From NCBI GenBank assembly GCA_022824565.1, contig JAJDZQ010000155.1, positions 1 through 32,666 on the forward strand: 32,666 nt of DNA, read 5' to 3'. The translations under genes were made by a program, and so were the position numbers. Below the pieces are notes generated by a model. It searched no databases and had not been told where the DNA came from. It saw only the letters and a list, made by a program, of their open reading frames with translations. Origin of the DNA: Anaerolineae bacterium (GTDB lineage: Bacteria; Chloroflexota; Anaerolineae; Aggregatilineales; Phototrophicaceae). Of this stretch, positions 24,267-32,394 are shown piece after piece; the first letter of the stretch is position 1; every line of letters begins with the position of its first letter.

Positions 24267-25988
24267 TTGAACCCCCCTCAGTCCCCCCGACAAGTCAGGG
24301 GGAGGCAAATCGTGCGCGAATTCCGCAATCAAGTCGGGAGACAGCTCCTAAATCTCCCCTCTCCGACTCGTCGGGGAGGGGTCGGGGGTGGGGTAGCCTT
24401 CCGCCTTTGCCTGCTTGTCATCTGTTCGATTTCCATCCTCGCCATCGGTCCATTGGAGCCTTTCGTTGATGTCAGCGAGGCGGCCGGCATCCACGCCACT
24501 CACCGCGGCGACTGGGAACTCTTCGAGGACGACTTCGCCGCCGGCTATCTGGGCATCGGGCAAGCCTGGGGCGACTACAATCGTGACGGCTGGCTCGATC
24601 TGTATGTGACGGGCAACCAGGCTGCCAATATCTTGTATCGCAGCACGGGCGATGGCCGGTTCGTTGTCTCGCCGCTGTCTGCGCAAGTCGCGTTGGAGGC
24701 TGCGCTGAGTGGCGGCGCAGTCTGGGCGGATTATGATAATGATGGCTGGCTCGATCTGTATGTGTTGAATCACGGCGCGAACACGCTCTTTCGCAACGAA
24801 GACGGCGCTGGCTTCCGCGATGTGACGGCGCTGGCGGGCGTCGGCGACACGGGCAAAGGCACAACCGCCACCTGGGGCGACTATGACGGCGACAGCTACC
24901 TCGACTTGTATGTGGTGAACTGGTCTTGCTTCCCGGAATGTGGCGACCCCAACATCACGCGCGAGCACGATGCGGCTCGCGATACCTTGTATCACAATCG
25001 TGGCGATGGCACATTCGCCGATGTGACGCAGCTGCTGGAATACGACTTGTTGCTCGGGGCCGGCTTCAGCGCCAGCTTCACCGATTATGACAACGATGGC
25101 GATGCCGATATCTATGTCGTCAACGACCAGTTCAAGAACATGCTGGGCAATATCTTGTGGCGCAACGATGGCGCGGGCTGCGGCGGCTGGTGCTTCAGCG
25201 AAATGTCTATTGCGGCCGGCGCGCGCACTTTCATCCATGGCATGGGGCTGGCGGTCGGCGATTATGACAACGACCTCGATCTGGATTTCTACTTCAGCGA
25301 CATGGTCAATGGCATGGTGCTGCTGCAGAACCAAGGCGATGGCACTTTTGACGATGTGGCCGATGACGCTGGCGTCGTGGTGGGACCCAGCAGCGCCGTG
25401 GGCTGGGGCACCATCTTCTTCGATTACAACAATGACAGCTGGCTCGACTTGTTTTTGACCGCCACCGAGTTCATCCAATTCGATATCTTCAGCGGTCCCG
25501 AAGGCATGATGTTTGCTTTTCGCGACTACCTGTTTGCGAATCGCGGCGATGGCAGCTTCGCCGATGTGACGCCCGCCAGTTGGCTGAACGACCTGAAACC
25601 CAGCATGGGGCTGGCTTATGCCGATTATGACCGCGATGGCTGGCTTGACTTTGTGCTGGGCAACTGGAACGAAGGCTATGCGCTATATCGCAACACCGGC
25701 GCAGCCACCAGCAGCCACAATTGGCTGAATGTGCGCTTGCAGGGCGGCGGCGATATCAACCGCGATGCCATTGGCAGCCGCGTCTATCTCACGACGACCG
25801 ATGGACGGGTGCTGATGCAGGAAGTCAAAGCTGGCTCCAGCCTGGGCGCGGGCAACGACACCGCCCTGCATTTTGGCTTGGGCGCAGCGGGCGTCGATCG
25901 GCTGCGCATTCGCTGGTCCAGCGGCGTTGAAAACGAGCTGAGCGATGTGGAAGCGAATCAGTTTTTGGAAGTGCAATACGGCGGGTAG
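24267..25988 (+). CDS. FG-GAP/VCBS repeat protein with ASPIC/UnbV domain (CRTAC1-like)
   Basis: A predicted secreted calcium-binding beta-propeller. Seven repeats carry EF-hand-like loops such as DYNRDGWLDLYV, DYDNDGWLDLYV, DYDGDSYLDLYV, DYDNDGDADIYV and DYDRDGWLDFVL. The C-terminus (about 480-573) is an ASPIC/UnbV domain, with DAIGSRVYLTT, GSSLGAGNDTALHFGLG and VDRLRIRWSSG. The hydrophobic signal segment FRLCLLVICSISILAIG (about 46-62) is in frame, but the first 43 or so residues are encoded by repeat A and the only upstream start is a TTG at 24267, so the true original start has probably been replaced. A TTG at 24453 would lack the signal peptide. It follows the importer genes and may bind glycans at the cell surface; function uncertain. 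Confidence 0.85.
   Translation: MNPPQSPRQVRGRQIVREFRNQVGRQLLNLPSPTRRGGVGGGVAFRLCLLVICSISILAIGPLEPFVDVSEAAGIHATHRGDWELFEDDFAAGYLGIGQAWGDYNRDGWLDLYVTGNQAANILYRSTGDGRFVVSPLSAQVALEAALSGGAVWADYDNDGWLDLYVLNHGANTLFRNEDGAGFRDVTALAGVGDTGKGTTATWGDYDGDSYLDLYVVNWSCFPECGDPNITREHDAARDTLYHNRGDGTFADVTQLLEYDLLLGAGFSASFTDYDNDGDADIYVVNDQFKNMLGNILWRNDGAGCGGWCFSEMSIAAGARTFIHGMGLAVGDYDNDLDLDFYFSDMVNGMVLLQNQGDGTFDDVADDAGVVVGPSSAVGWGTIFFDYNNDSWLDLFLTATEFIQFDIFSGPEGMMFAFRDYLFANRGDGSFADVTPASWLNDLKPSMGLAYADYDRDGWLDFVLGNWNEGYALYRNTGAATSSHNWLNVRLQGGGDINRDAIGSRVYLTTTDGRVLMQEVKAGSSLGAGNDTALHFGLGAAGVDRLRIRWSSGVENELSDVEANQFLEVQYGG
24271..24394 (+). repeat. Intergenic repeat A, copy 2, inside a reading frame
   Basis: Same orientation as 809-932 and closely similar throughout, with the last 50 bases almost identical. 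Here the reading frame stays open across it and yields peptide motifs such as LPSPTRRGGVGGGV at the N-terminus of the FG-GAP protein. Confidence 0.85.
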
Positions 25989-25995
25989 GCTGATT

Positions 25996-26139
25996 ACCCA
26001 GCCCCGGACCTTCCCCATATCAATGGAGAAGGGAGACTCGTCGAGAAACCTGTGCGTTTATTGCTAATCTGCAAGAAATCGAACATCAGAGTTCAGATTC
26101 TCTGAATGGCTCCCCCTCCCTGATGCTTCGGGGGAGGGG
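25996..26139 (-). repeat. Intergenic repeat module B, inverted copy
   Basis: Reverse complement of 11656-11800, including the palindromic CTCCC-TGATGC-TTCGGGGGAG end, the AT-richer core around TTGCTAATCTGCAAGAAA, and the CCCGGACCTTCCCC end. It separates the convergent FG-GAP and GH29 copy 3 genes and stops about 4 bp from the fucosidase stop codon. Confidence 0.85.
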
Positions 26140-26143
26140 AGTA

Positions 26144-27382
26144 TCAGCGCAAATGCAGCTTGACCACCGGCACCTCCACCGTCGGCTGCACGACCGGCAA
26201 TTCCAGGCGCGCGCAGTTGCTTTCGTCCACACTGAAATGAATCTGGCTGCCATCATGCAAGAATTCGACGTAGTCGATGCGGTCGCCGATGCCATCCATA
26301 TACAAGTGCTTGAAAGGATAAGCGAAGATGTGACAGTAAAGCGCATCGCCATTCTGCGTCAGGCGGCAGTCTGCGGGGGCGGGCAAGGCGCTGGCTGTGC
26401 AGCCATAGATGGCTTCGCTGTGCCCGATCATCCATTTTTCATAGACGCGCAGGGCGGCTTCGGCGCGCGCATCCAGCTCGCCCATGGCGGTCGGTCCCAC
26501 ATTCATCAGCAGGTTGCCGCCAGTCGCCACTGTATTGACCAACATGCGGATGAGCTGCCCCGGGCTCTTCCAGGTGGCTTCATCACGGTGATAGCCCCAG
26601 CTGCCACTGAAGGTCTGGCAGGTCTCCCAGACAACTGGCTCGCCATCGACATGCACCCAGCCGCGCGGCTGCACTTGTTCTGGCGTATAGATATCGGTGG
26701 CGCTGGGCAAATCCAGGCGGTTGTTGATGATGATATCGGGCTGCAGGCTGCGGCTTAGCGCTTCCAAGCCTGCGCTGTCCCAGTCGTCGCGCCCCTTGCC
26801 GTCGGCACCCGGATAAGAAAAGTCGTACCAGATGATGTCGATCTTGCCGAAGTTGCTCAGCAGCTCGCGCACTTGGTTCTTCATGTAGGCGCGGTAGCGG
26901 CTCATTTCGCGGCCTGTATTGAGTTGCTCGCGCTGTGGATGGTTGCGCTGGGCATGAATGCGGTCGATGGTGAAATCGGGATGATGCCAGTCGATCAGCG
27001 AATAATAGAAACCGACCTTTAGGCCCCGGCTGCGAAAGGCGTCAACGACTTCGGCCAGCAAGTCTTTTCCCCAGGGCGTGTTGGTGGCTTTGTAATCGGT
27101 GTGCTGCGTATCCCACAGGCAGAAGCCATCGTGATGCTTGGAGGTGATGACCATGTATTTCATGCCGGCGGCAACGGCCAGGTCTGCCCAATGTCCAGGA
27201 TTAAAGCGGCGTGGATTGAAGAGGCGAAAGAAAGGTTCGTACTGCTCATCGGTCATCTCTTCGCGCTGTTTCACCCATTCATGCCGGGCGGGCATGGCAT
27301 AAAGCCCCCAGTGGATGAACATGCCGAAGCGGTCGCGCACGAACCAGTCGGTTTTGCCTTTGGTGGGTTTGGGATTGAGCAT
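26144..27382 (-). CDS. Alpha-L-fucosidase, GH29 (copy 3)
   Basis: A 412-residue GH29 enzyme, shorter than the other two. Signatures are FGMFIHWGLYAMPARHEW (19-36), TSKHHDGFCLW (80-90), the nucleophile Asp187 in IDIIWYDFSYP, and NLLMNVGPTAMGELD. No signal peptide is present, so it should be cytoplasmic. ATG 27380-27382 has AGGAG 8 nt upstream, and a possible -10 TACAAT lies at 27418-27423. It is a separate transcription unit from the main fucosidase operon, flanked by repeats on both sides. The WYDFSYP setting differs from copies 1 and 2, so a different linkage preference is likely. Confidence 0.94.
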   Translation of the reverse strand: MLNPKPTKGKTDWFVRDRFGMFIHWGLYAMPARHEWVKQREEMTDEQYEPFFRLFNPRRFNPGHWADLAVAAGMKYMVITSKHHDGFCLWDTQHTDYKATNTPWGKDLLAEVVDAFRSRGLKVGFYYSLIDWHHPDFTIDRIHAQRNHPQREQLNTGREMSRYRAYMKNQVRELLSNFGKIDIIWYDFSYPGADGKGRDDWDSAGLEALSRSLQPDIIINNRLDLPSATDIYTPEQVQPRGWVHVDGEPVVWETCQTFSGSWGYHRDEATWKSPGQLIRMLVNTVATGGNLLMNVGPTAMGELDARAEAALRVYEKWMIGHSEAIYGCTASALPAPADCRLTQNGDALYCHIFAYPFKHLYMDGIGDRIDYVEFLHDGSQIHFSVDESNCARLELPVVQPTVEVPVVKLHLR

Positions 27383-27460
27383 GGTGGCGTCTCCTGGCGG
27401 CTGAGTGTGTGGGGGAGATTGTAGCGGATTTCCCCTCCTAGGTCCCCCTTTCGAGTCGGC

Positions 27461-27541
27461 TGAGGACAGGACAGGTTTCCAAGAGAGCGCACGTTAGGGT
27501 CTACCCCACCCCCCAACCCCCTCCCCAAGGCATCAGGGAGG
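27461..27541 (+). repeat. Intergenic repeat module C, copy 2
   Basis: Matches 11599-11680 in the same orientation (TGAGGACAGG, GGTTTCCAAG, GGGTCTACCCCACC, then the C-rich end). It is cut short within the palindrome at GGGAGG, after which unrelated sequence continues to the dehydrogenase stop codon. Nothing else is seen in 27424-27583. Confidence 0.85.
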
Positions 27542-27583
27542 TATGAAACACAGAGGGAACAGAGAGCTAATCCTACAGAGATG

Positions 27584-28615
27584 TCAGCGAGATATGCCAA
27601 GCTGCTCCGCCAGTTCGCGCAGATCTGCCCATACCGCATCGGGCAGCGGAATGCCGGTCTGGACGCGCTTTGCATACGACCGCGCTTCTGGTTCGCCAGG
27701 CACCAGCACTTCGTCAAAACCCGCGGCCGGCTGCACCGCTTTGACGCGCCGCTTCAGCGCAGCGACCTGTGCCGCAAAATCTGTGTTGTCGTCGAAGGCT
27801 TGCGGCGACAATGCCAGCAACAAAGTGGGATTGCCAAAAGAAAAATCGGGCGAGCTGATGGGACGATGTCCAGCCAGCAGGGTCGGGATCAGTTCCATCA
27901 TCATCGCCAAGCCCGAGCCTTTGTGTAGCCCCATGGGCAGCAGCACCGCGCCTTCGTCCAGCAGTTGCGCATCGGTGGTCGGGTTGCCATGCCTGTCCAG
28001 CATCATGCCGCTGGGGGCTGGGCTTTTTTTGGCGCGCGCCAGCACAATCTTGCCATGCGCCACGCCAGCTGTGGCGAAGTCCAACAGCAAGGTCTCGTCG
28101 CCGGGGCAGGGCACAGCGAAGGACAGGGGATTCGTGCCGAAGACGCGCTCGCGTCCGCCATAGGGCGTAACCCAGCCGCTATACATGCTGCCGCTGGTGA
28201 AGCCGATGCCGATCAAGCCCGCAGCCGCGATATGCGCCGTGTATTCGCCTAGCCGTCCGATGTGCGTCGTCTGCCCCAGCGATACCGCTGCGATGCCATA
28301 TTGCGCGCCCAACTGCCGCGCCAACCCAGCCGCAAATCTCGCGCTCACCTGCCCGAAACCATTGCCACCGCTCACCATGGCTGTTGCACCGAACCGTTTG
28401 CTTATTTGCGGTCGCTGTCCAGGTTGGATCATGCCAGCGCGGATCATCGTGATGTACTGCTTCACGCGCAGCACGCCATGCGAGTCGTGTCCAAACAGGT
28501 TGGTCATCACCAGCGATTCGGCGACGAGCGCGGCGATGTCGGTGGGGGTTCCCACCGCGGCGAAGATATCGCGGCAGAGCTTCGTTAGTGGCTCGGCGTG
28601 GATGGTGTGCGACAT
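27584..28615 (-). CDS. Malate/L-lactate dehydrogenase family (Ldh_2) oxidoreductase
   Basis: A 343-residue NAD(P)-dependent dehydrogenase of the Ldh_2 superfamily, which includes sulfolactate, ureidoglycolate and malate dehydrogenases and 2,3-diketogulonate reductase. The catalytic histidine is His46 in FGHDSHGVLR; VSGGNGFGQV, HIGRLGEYT and GTNPLSFAVP are family landmarks. It has normal length. ATG 28613-28615 has AAAGG 6 nt upstream and TACAAT at 28643-28648 as a possible -10. It is divergent from the sulfatase across only 55 bp, so the two may be co-regulated. A role in oxidising or reducing a fucose catabolite, lactate or sulfolactate is plausible from context but not shown. Confidence 0.9.
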   Translation of the reverse strand: MSHTIHAEPLTKLCRDIFAAVGTPTDIAALVAESLVMTNLFGHDSHGVLRVKQYITMIRAGMIQPGQRPQISKRFGATAMVSGGNGFGQVSARFAAGLARQLGAQYGIAAVSLGQTTHIGRLGEYTAHIAAAGLIGIGFTSGSMYSGWVTPYGGRERVFGTNPLSFAVPCPGDETLLLDFATAGVAHGKIVLARAKKSPAPSGMMLDRHGNPTTDAQLLDEGAVLLPMGLHKGSGLAMMMELIPTLLAGHRPISSPDFSFGNPTLLLALSPQAFDDNTDFAAQVAALKRRVKAVQPAAGFDEVLVPGEPEARSYAKRVQTGIPLPDAVWADLRELAEQLGISR

Positions 28616-28670
28616 GGCAAGCCTTTGTGTAGAATTAGCGGGATTGTAACCTTAGCATCGGGAGGCGCGC

Positions 28671-30134
28671 ATGCAAGCCGCCAACCTGCTTTTCATCATC
28701 AGCGACCAGCATCAGGCGGCAGCGCTGGGTTGTGCCGGGCATCCGCTGGTGCAGACGCCCAATCTGGACGCGCTGGCGGCGGCGGGCACGCGCTTCCACA
28801 ATGCTTATACCAACTGTGCCATCTGTGTGCCGGCGCGCGCTTCGCTGGCTACCGGGCGCTATGTGCACGAAATCGGCAATTGGGACAATGGTTTGCCTTA
28901 CGATGGCGTCATCCCCAGCTGGATGCACCGACTGCGCGACACGGGAACGACCATCGATACCATCGGCAAGCTGCACTTCCGCGGCGGCGATGATTATGGT
29001 TTCACGCGCGAAATCGAACCGCTGCATGTTGTCGGCGGCATCGGCGATCCAGCCATGGGCATCCGCGATGGCTCGCTTATGCGGGAATCGCGCATTGGCA
29101 TTGACGAAGCCGGTCCGGGCGATTCCACCTACCAGCAATACGACATCCGCAACAGCGAGAATGCCATCCGCTGGCTGCGTGAGCATGCCGATGACCAGCA
29201 GCCCTGGGCGCTCTTTTTGTCTTTCGTGACGCCGCATCCGCCTTTTTTGGCGCCACCCGCCGATTATGCTCGCTATCGCCACAAAGACATCACGCTGCCC
29301 CCGCAATGGGCGCAGGCCGACTGGTCAATGCACCCCGCTTATGCCTGGATGCGCCGTTTTTTTGGTTATGACAGGCCTTTTGACGAAGCCGATATCCGCC
29401 GCCTGCACGCGGCCTATTATGGCATTTGCAGCTTCTTGGACGCGCAGATCGGGGCTGTGCTGGCGGCGCTGGATGGGCTGAATCTGCGCGAGAGCACGCG
29501 CATCATCTATACCTCTGACCATGGCGAGCAACTGGGCGCGCGCGGACTCTATGGCAAGTTCACCATGTACGAAGAGGCCTGCGCTGTGCCGCTGATTTTG
29601 GCGGGCGCGGATGTGCCAGTTGGGCGAGAGATTGATACGCCCGTGTCGCTGATCGACTGCCATCCGAGCATTTTGCAGGCTTTGGGCTGCCCAAAACATG
29701 CCGACGATGCCGATCTGCCTGGCGATTCACTGTGGGAGATCGCCGCCGCAGACGATCATGACCGGACGGTCTTCGCCGAGTACCATGCCATCGCCTCTCG
29801 CAACGCCTTTTATATGCTGCGCGACCGCCGCTACAAGCTGATTTATCATGTTGATGCGCCGTCTCAGCTCTTCGACCTGCGTGAAGATCCGCTCGAACTG
29901 CAGGACTTGGCGCATCACAATGACGCCAGGTCACAGCGCTTGCTGGCGGAATATCAATCTCGATTGCGGCAGGTTGTCGATCCCGAAGCGGTGGATGCGC
30001 GGGCAAAAGCCGATCAGCAGCGGCGTATCGAGTCGCTGGGCGGGCGCGAGGCTGTGGTAAGCCGCGGCGCATTCATCAATTCGCCCGTGCCCGGCGAGGC
30101 CCCGCAATTCCGCGCCTTCCAACCAGCAGAATAG
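28671..30134 (+). CDS. Cys-type sulfatase
   Basis: A 487-residue sulfatase (alkaline-phosphatase superfamily, S1-type). The formylglycine motif is CAICVPARASLATG, with Cys52 in the required C-x-P-x-R setting. Metal ligands are visible at the N-terminus in ISDQH (Asp13) and in TSDHGEQLG (Asp283-His284). The C-terminal FDLREDPLELQDL segment is typical. No signal peptide is seen, so it probably acts in the cytoplasm on imported sugars. It needs a formylglycine-generating enzyme from elsewhere in the genome. ATG 28671 has GGGAGG 5 nt upstream. With three fucosidases nearby, desulfation of sulfated fucose or other sulfated glycans is a reasonable inference; phosphonate monoesterase-like activity is an alternative in this subgroup. 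Confidence 0.9.
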   Translation: MQAANLLFIISDQHQAAALGCAGHPLVQTPNLDALAAAGTRFHNAYTNCAICVPARASLATGRYVHEIGNWDNGLPYDGVIPSWMHRLRDTGTTIDTIGKLHFRGGDDYGFTREIEPLHVVGGIGDPAMGIRDGSLMRESRIGIDEAGPGDSTYQQYDIRNSENAIRWLREHADDQQPWALFLSFVTPHPPFLAPPADYARYRHKDITLPPQWAQADWSMHPAYAWMRRFFGYDRPFDEADIRRLHAAYYGICSFLDAQIGAVLAALDGLNLRESTRIIYTSDHGEQLGARGLYGKFTMYEEACAVPLILAGADVPVGREIDTPVSLIDCHPSILQALGCPKHADDADLPGDSLWEIAAADDHDRTVFAEYHAIASRNAFYMLRDRRYKLIYHVDAPSQLFDLREDPLELQDLAHHNDARSQRLLAEYQSRLRQVVDPEAVDARAKADQQRRIESLGGREAVVSRGAFINSPVPGEAPQFRAFQPAE

Positions 30135-30144
30135 TAGCCCAGCC

Positions 30145-30173
30145 AAACAAAAACCCCTTCGTGGTTGAAGGGG
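30145..30173 (-). terminator. Rho-independent terminator of tRNA-Arg
   Basis: On the minus strand a 7-bp GC-rich stem CCCCTTC/GAAGGGG with a 6-nt loop (30154-30173) is followed by TTTTTGTTTG. It sits directly 3' of the tRNA and could also serve the sulfatase gene in the other direction only weakly. Confidence 0.8.
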
Positions 30174-30179
30174 CTGCTG

Positions 30180-30252
30180 CGTGCCTGGAGAGATTCGAAC
30201 TCCCGACACCTGGTTCCGTAGACCAGTGCTCTATCCGCTGAGCTACAGGCAC
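30180..30252 (-). tRNA. tRNA-Arg (anticodon ACG)
   Basis: A full cloverleaf reads on the minus strand. The acceptor stem GTGCCTG/CAGGCAC ends at 30252 and 30181, with G as discriminator at 30180. The D arm is GCTC-AGCGGATA-GAGC, the anticodon arm CTGGT-CTACGGA-ACCAG gives anticodon ACG, and the T arm is GGGAG-TTCGAAT-CTCTC with one G-U pair. CCA is not encoded. The gene stands alone. Confidence 0.95.
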
Positions 30253-30599
30253 ATTGGCGACAATCAGCATAGACGGCGCGGTCGCCCATGTCAAGCATGA
30301 ATCGCCTGAGGGGCAGGGCAATCGCGTCCGGCTACTAACAACCTGGGAGTCGCTAAAGATCGACAGCGCCAGGGGCGAGATTTGCCTCGCCCGCTATGTC
30401 GTTATTGGTACATGTGGACGACTCAAGAGTCGCCCCGACGCCAATCCAATAGATTGGTATGCTTCTCTGTTGGATTTGGCCTGTTGCTCTCTTGGCGCTC
30501 TGTGCCCTCTGTGTAGATAAGAATCTCGGTGCAATGGGTCGAGCGAGTGCGGCTGGCGCTTTTTGCGCAAAATCGCTATCGCCACTATAATTTGTTATC
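30253..30599. other. Intergenic region without a gene
   Basis: No coding region is supported. It contains short fragments of the repeat style seen elsewhere (GCTCTGTGCCCTCTGTG near 30498; AGGGGCGAGATTTGCCTCGCCC near 30372 forms a small hairpin) and the promoter at 30563-30591. Confidence 0.5.
30563..30591 (+). promoter_or_regulatory. Promoter of the SH3b lipoprotein gene
   Basis: TTGCGC (30563-30568) and a perfect TATAAT (30586-30591) are separated by 17 bp. Transcription would begin near 30598, virtually at the GTG start codon (30600), implying a leaderless or very short-leader message. Confidence 0.6.
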
Positions 30600-31640
30600 G
30601 TGAGCGGTCAAATGCCTGCTGTGAGACTGATTTTTGTGTTGTTGGCGGCGCTCTTGCTGGTGCCGTGGCTGGCAGCCTGCCAGTTGCCCAGCCTCAGCGC
30701 GCCCACCGAAACCCCCACGCTCACTCCCAGCTACACGCCAGAACCGACTGCTACGCCGAGCGAGACAAAGCCGCCTACCGCCACGCCCACGCCCACCCAC
30801 ACATTCACGCCGACTACCACCTCGACGCCCACCGACACCTCGACACCCACTGCCACGCCCACGCTCTACGGCATCGTCAATACCAGGCAACGCATCAATG
30901 TGCGCAGCGGACCGGGCACGACATACGCCGCCATTGATGCCTTGTCGCCGGGCGATGGCGCGCAGATCATCGGGCAAGACCAAAGCAATGGCTGGTACCA
31001 GATCCAACTGGATGACGAAACTAGCGGCTGGGTCAGCGCGGCGCTGTTGTTGGTAGAGACGCCAACGCCGCCGATTACGCCCGTGCCGACTGCCGATTAC
31101 AACCTGCTGCTGGATATCCCTATTGTCGATCTGCCCGCTGCCCACGCCACCGCCACGGCCATCGCAGAATCGACTGTTGCAACAGCTGTGCCTTCTCCAA
31201 CCACCTATCCGCCGACGCCAGCCACCGCGCCCGCCGCCACGCCACGCCAAGATGTCAATGTCTTCGCCTTCTGTGATGATCGCTCCTTTGGCTTGGCGCC
31301 GCCAGCCGGCTTGACCAGCGGCTCCAGCATCAGAATCTTCTGGGGCTGGTTCGCCAGCAGCGAAGCCTTGGTCTGGCAGCACATCAACAACGCCCAGCAC
31401 GAGCTGCGCGTCAATGGCACAGCCATCGCCGATCTGGACAGCTATCGCCTGACGCCGCGCCAGGATGGCAGTCAATTTGTTGTCTACTGGTATGTGCCTT
31501 TTGGTCCGCTGTCGGCAGGAACATTCGAAGTCACTTACCGCGTCAGTTGGCAGAGCGCGATCAGCGATGGCTACGCGCGTTATGGGCCTGGCACCGATAC
31601 CGAGTTTGAAGAAGAAAGCTGCAGCTTCGTTGTCCGATGA
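30600..31640 (+). CDS. Lipoprotein with SH3b domain and Thr/Pro-rich linkers
   Basis: A 346-residue surface lipoprotein: a signal peptide with lipobox LAAC (Cys27), then a Thr/Pro-rich spacer (about 35-90) and a bacterial SH3 domain (about 92-150), with NVRSGPGTTYAAIDAL and GWYQIQ...GWVS. A second Thr/Pro/Ala-rich linker follows, and then a C-terminal beta-rich domain (about 218-346) containing two cysteines, which I do not recognise. The GTG at 30600 lies almost on the predicted transcription start; an ATG at 30612 would keep the whole signal peptide. Neither has a good ribosome binding site. Its stop overlaps the start of the next gene (ATGA), so the two are coupled. It probably anchors in the membrane and binds wall or partner proteins. 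Confidence 0.85.
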   Translation: MSGQMPAVRLIFVLLAALLLVPWLAACQLPSLSAPTETPTLTPSYTPEPTATPSETKPPTATPTPTHTFTPTTTSTPTDTSTPTATPTLYGIVNTRQRINVRSGPGTTYAAIDALSPGDGAQIIGQDQSNGWYQIQLDDETSGWVSAALLLVETPTPPITPVPTADYNLLLDIPIVDLPAAHATATAIAESTVATAVPSPTTYPPTPATAPAATPRQDVNVFAFCDDRSFGLAPPAGLTSGSSIRIFWGWFASSEALVWQHINNAQHELRVNGTAIADLDSYRLTPRQDGSQFVVYWYVPFGPLSAGTFEVTYRVSWQSAISDGYARYGPGTDTEFEEESCSFVVR

Positions 31641-32392
31641 CGATTGGAAAGCTGGGCAATCCTTGGCAGATCACCCAGCTGGGTGATGCTCAGGTAACTT
31701 GTGCGCATGGCGAATGGCGCTTGATGTTGTCGGCTGCCAGCGACGCCCAGTATCATGATGCCCAGATTAGCGATTATAAAACCGCGGGCGATTTCCACAA
31801 TGCGCCACCATTGCGCCTCAGCTTGCAGGCTCGCTTTGCTGGTGAGCTGCGGGGCACGGCTGGCTTCGGCTTTTGGAATCATGTATTTGTGCCGGGCCAG
31901 CGCGCTTTTCGGCTGCCGCAGGCGCTTTGGTTCTTCTTCAGCAGTCCGCCCGGCAACATCGCGCTCGCGAAAGGACTGCCTGGTCATGGCTGGAAGGCTG
32001 CGACCTTCGATGCGCGCAATTGGCGTTTTCTGGGGCTGTTGCCGGTTGCGCCGCTCGGCTGCCTGTTGATGCGCAATCGGCGCCTGTTCGACGCCCTCTG
32101 GGGCATTGGACAGCGCGCCCTGGGCGTCCATGAAGTTCTGCTGGATGCGGCGCTGCTAGAAGATTATCACAGCTACAGCATCGATTGGCGGGCGGATGGC
32201 GCGGCGTTCCGCGTAGATGACACAACAGTCTTGCAGACAGATTCTGTGCCTGGGGCGCGGCTGGGTTTCGTGGCTTGGGTCGATAATCAGTACGCTATCG
32301 TGACGCCACAGGGACATTTTGGGCATGGCACATTGGCTGTCCCGCAACAGCAATCGCTGTATATCCGCGACTTGCGCATCGTTGCGCTCTAA
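31637..32392 (+). CDS. Hypothetical protein, concanavalin-A-like fold suspected
   Basis: A 251-residue protein I do not recognise. The C-terminal half has the wording of a laminarinase-like jelly roll: DYHSYSIDWRADGAAFRVDD, then GFVAWVDNQYAIVTPQG and a final IRDLRI strand. No E-x-D-x-E catalytic motif of GH16 is visible, so it is probably a binding or structural jelly roll. No signal peptide is seen. It begins inside the stop codon of the lipoprotein gene (ATGA at 31637-31640), which argues for a shared job. It is followed by repeats. Confidence 0.75.
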   Translation: MTIGKLGNPWQITQLGDAQVTCAHGEWRLMLSAASDAQYHDAQISDYKTAGDFHNAPPLRLSLQARFAGELRGTAGFGFWNHVFVPGQRAFRLPQALWFFFSSPPGNIALAKGLPGHGWKAATFDARNWRFLGLLPVAPLGCLLMRNRRLFDALWGIGQRALGVHEVLLDAALLEDYHSYSIDWRADGAAFRVDDTTVLQTDSVPGARLGFVAWVDNQYAIVTPQGHFGHGTLAVPQQQSLYIRDLRIVAL

Positions 32393-32394
32393 AC

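Noticed and set aside
30180..30252. tRNA-Arg as attachment site of an integrated element
   Set aside because: No integrase, no second copy of the tRNA 3' end and no phage-like genes in the window.
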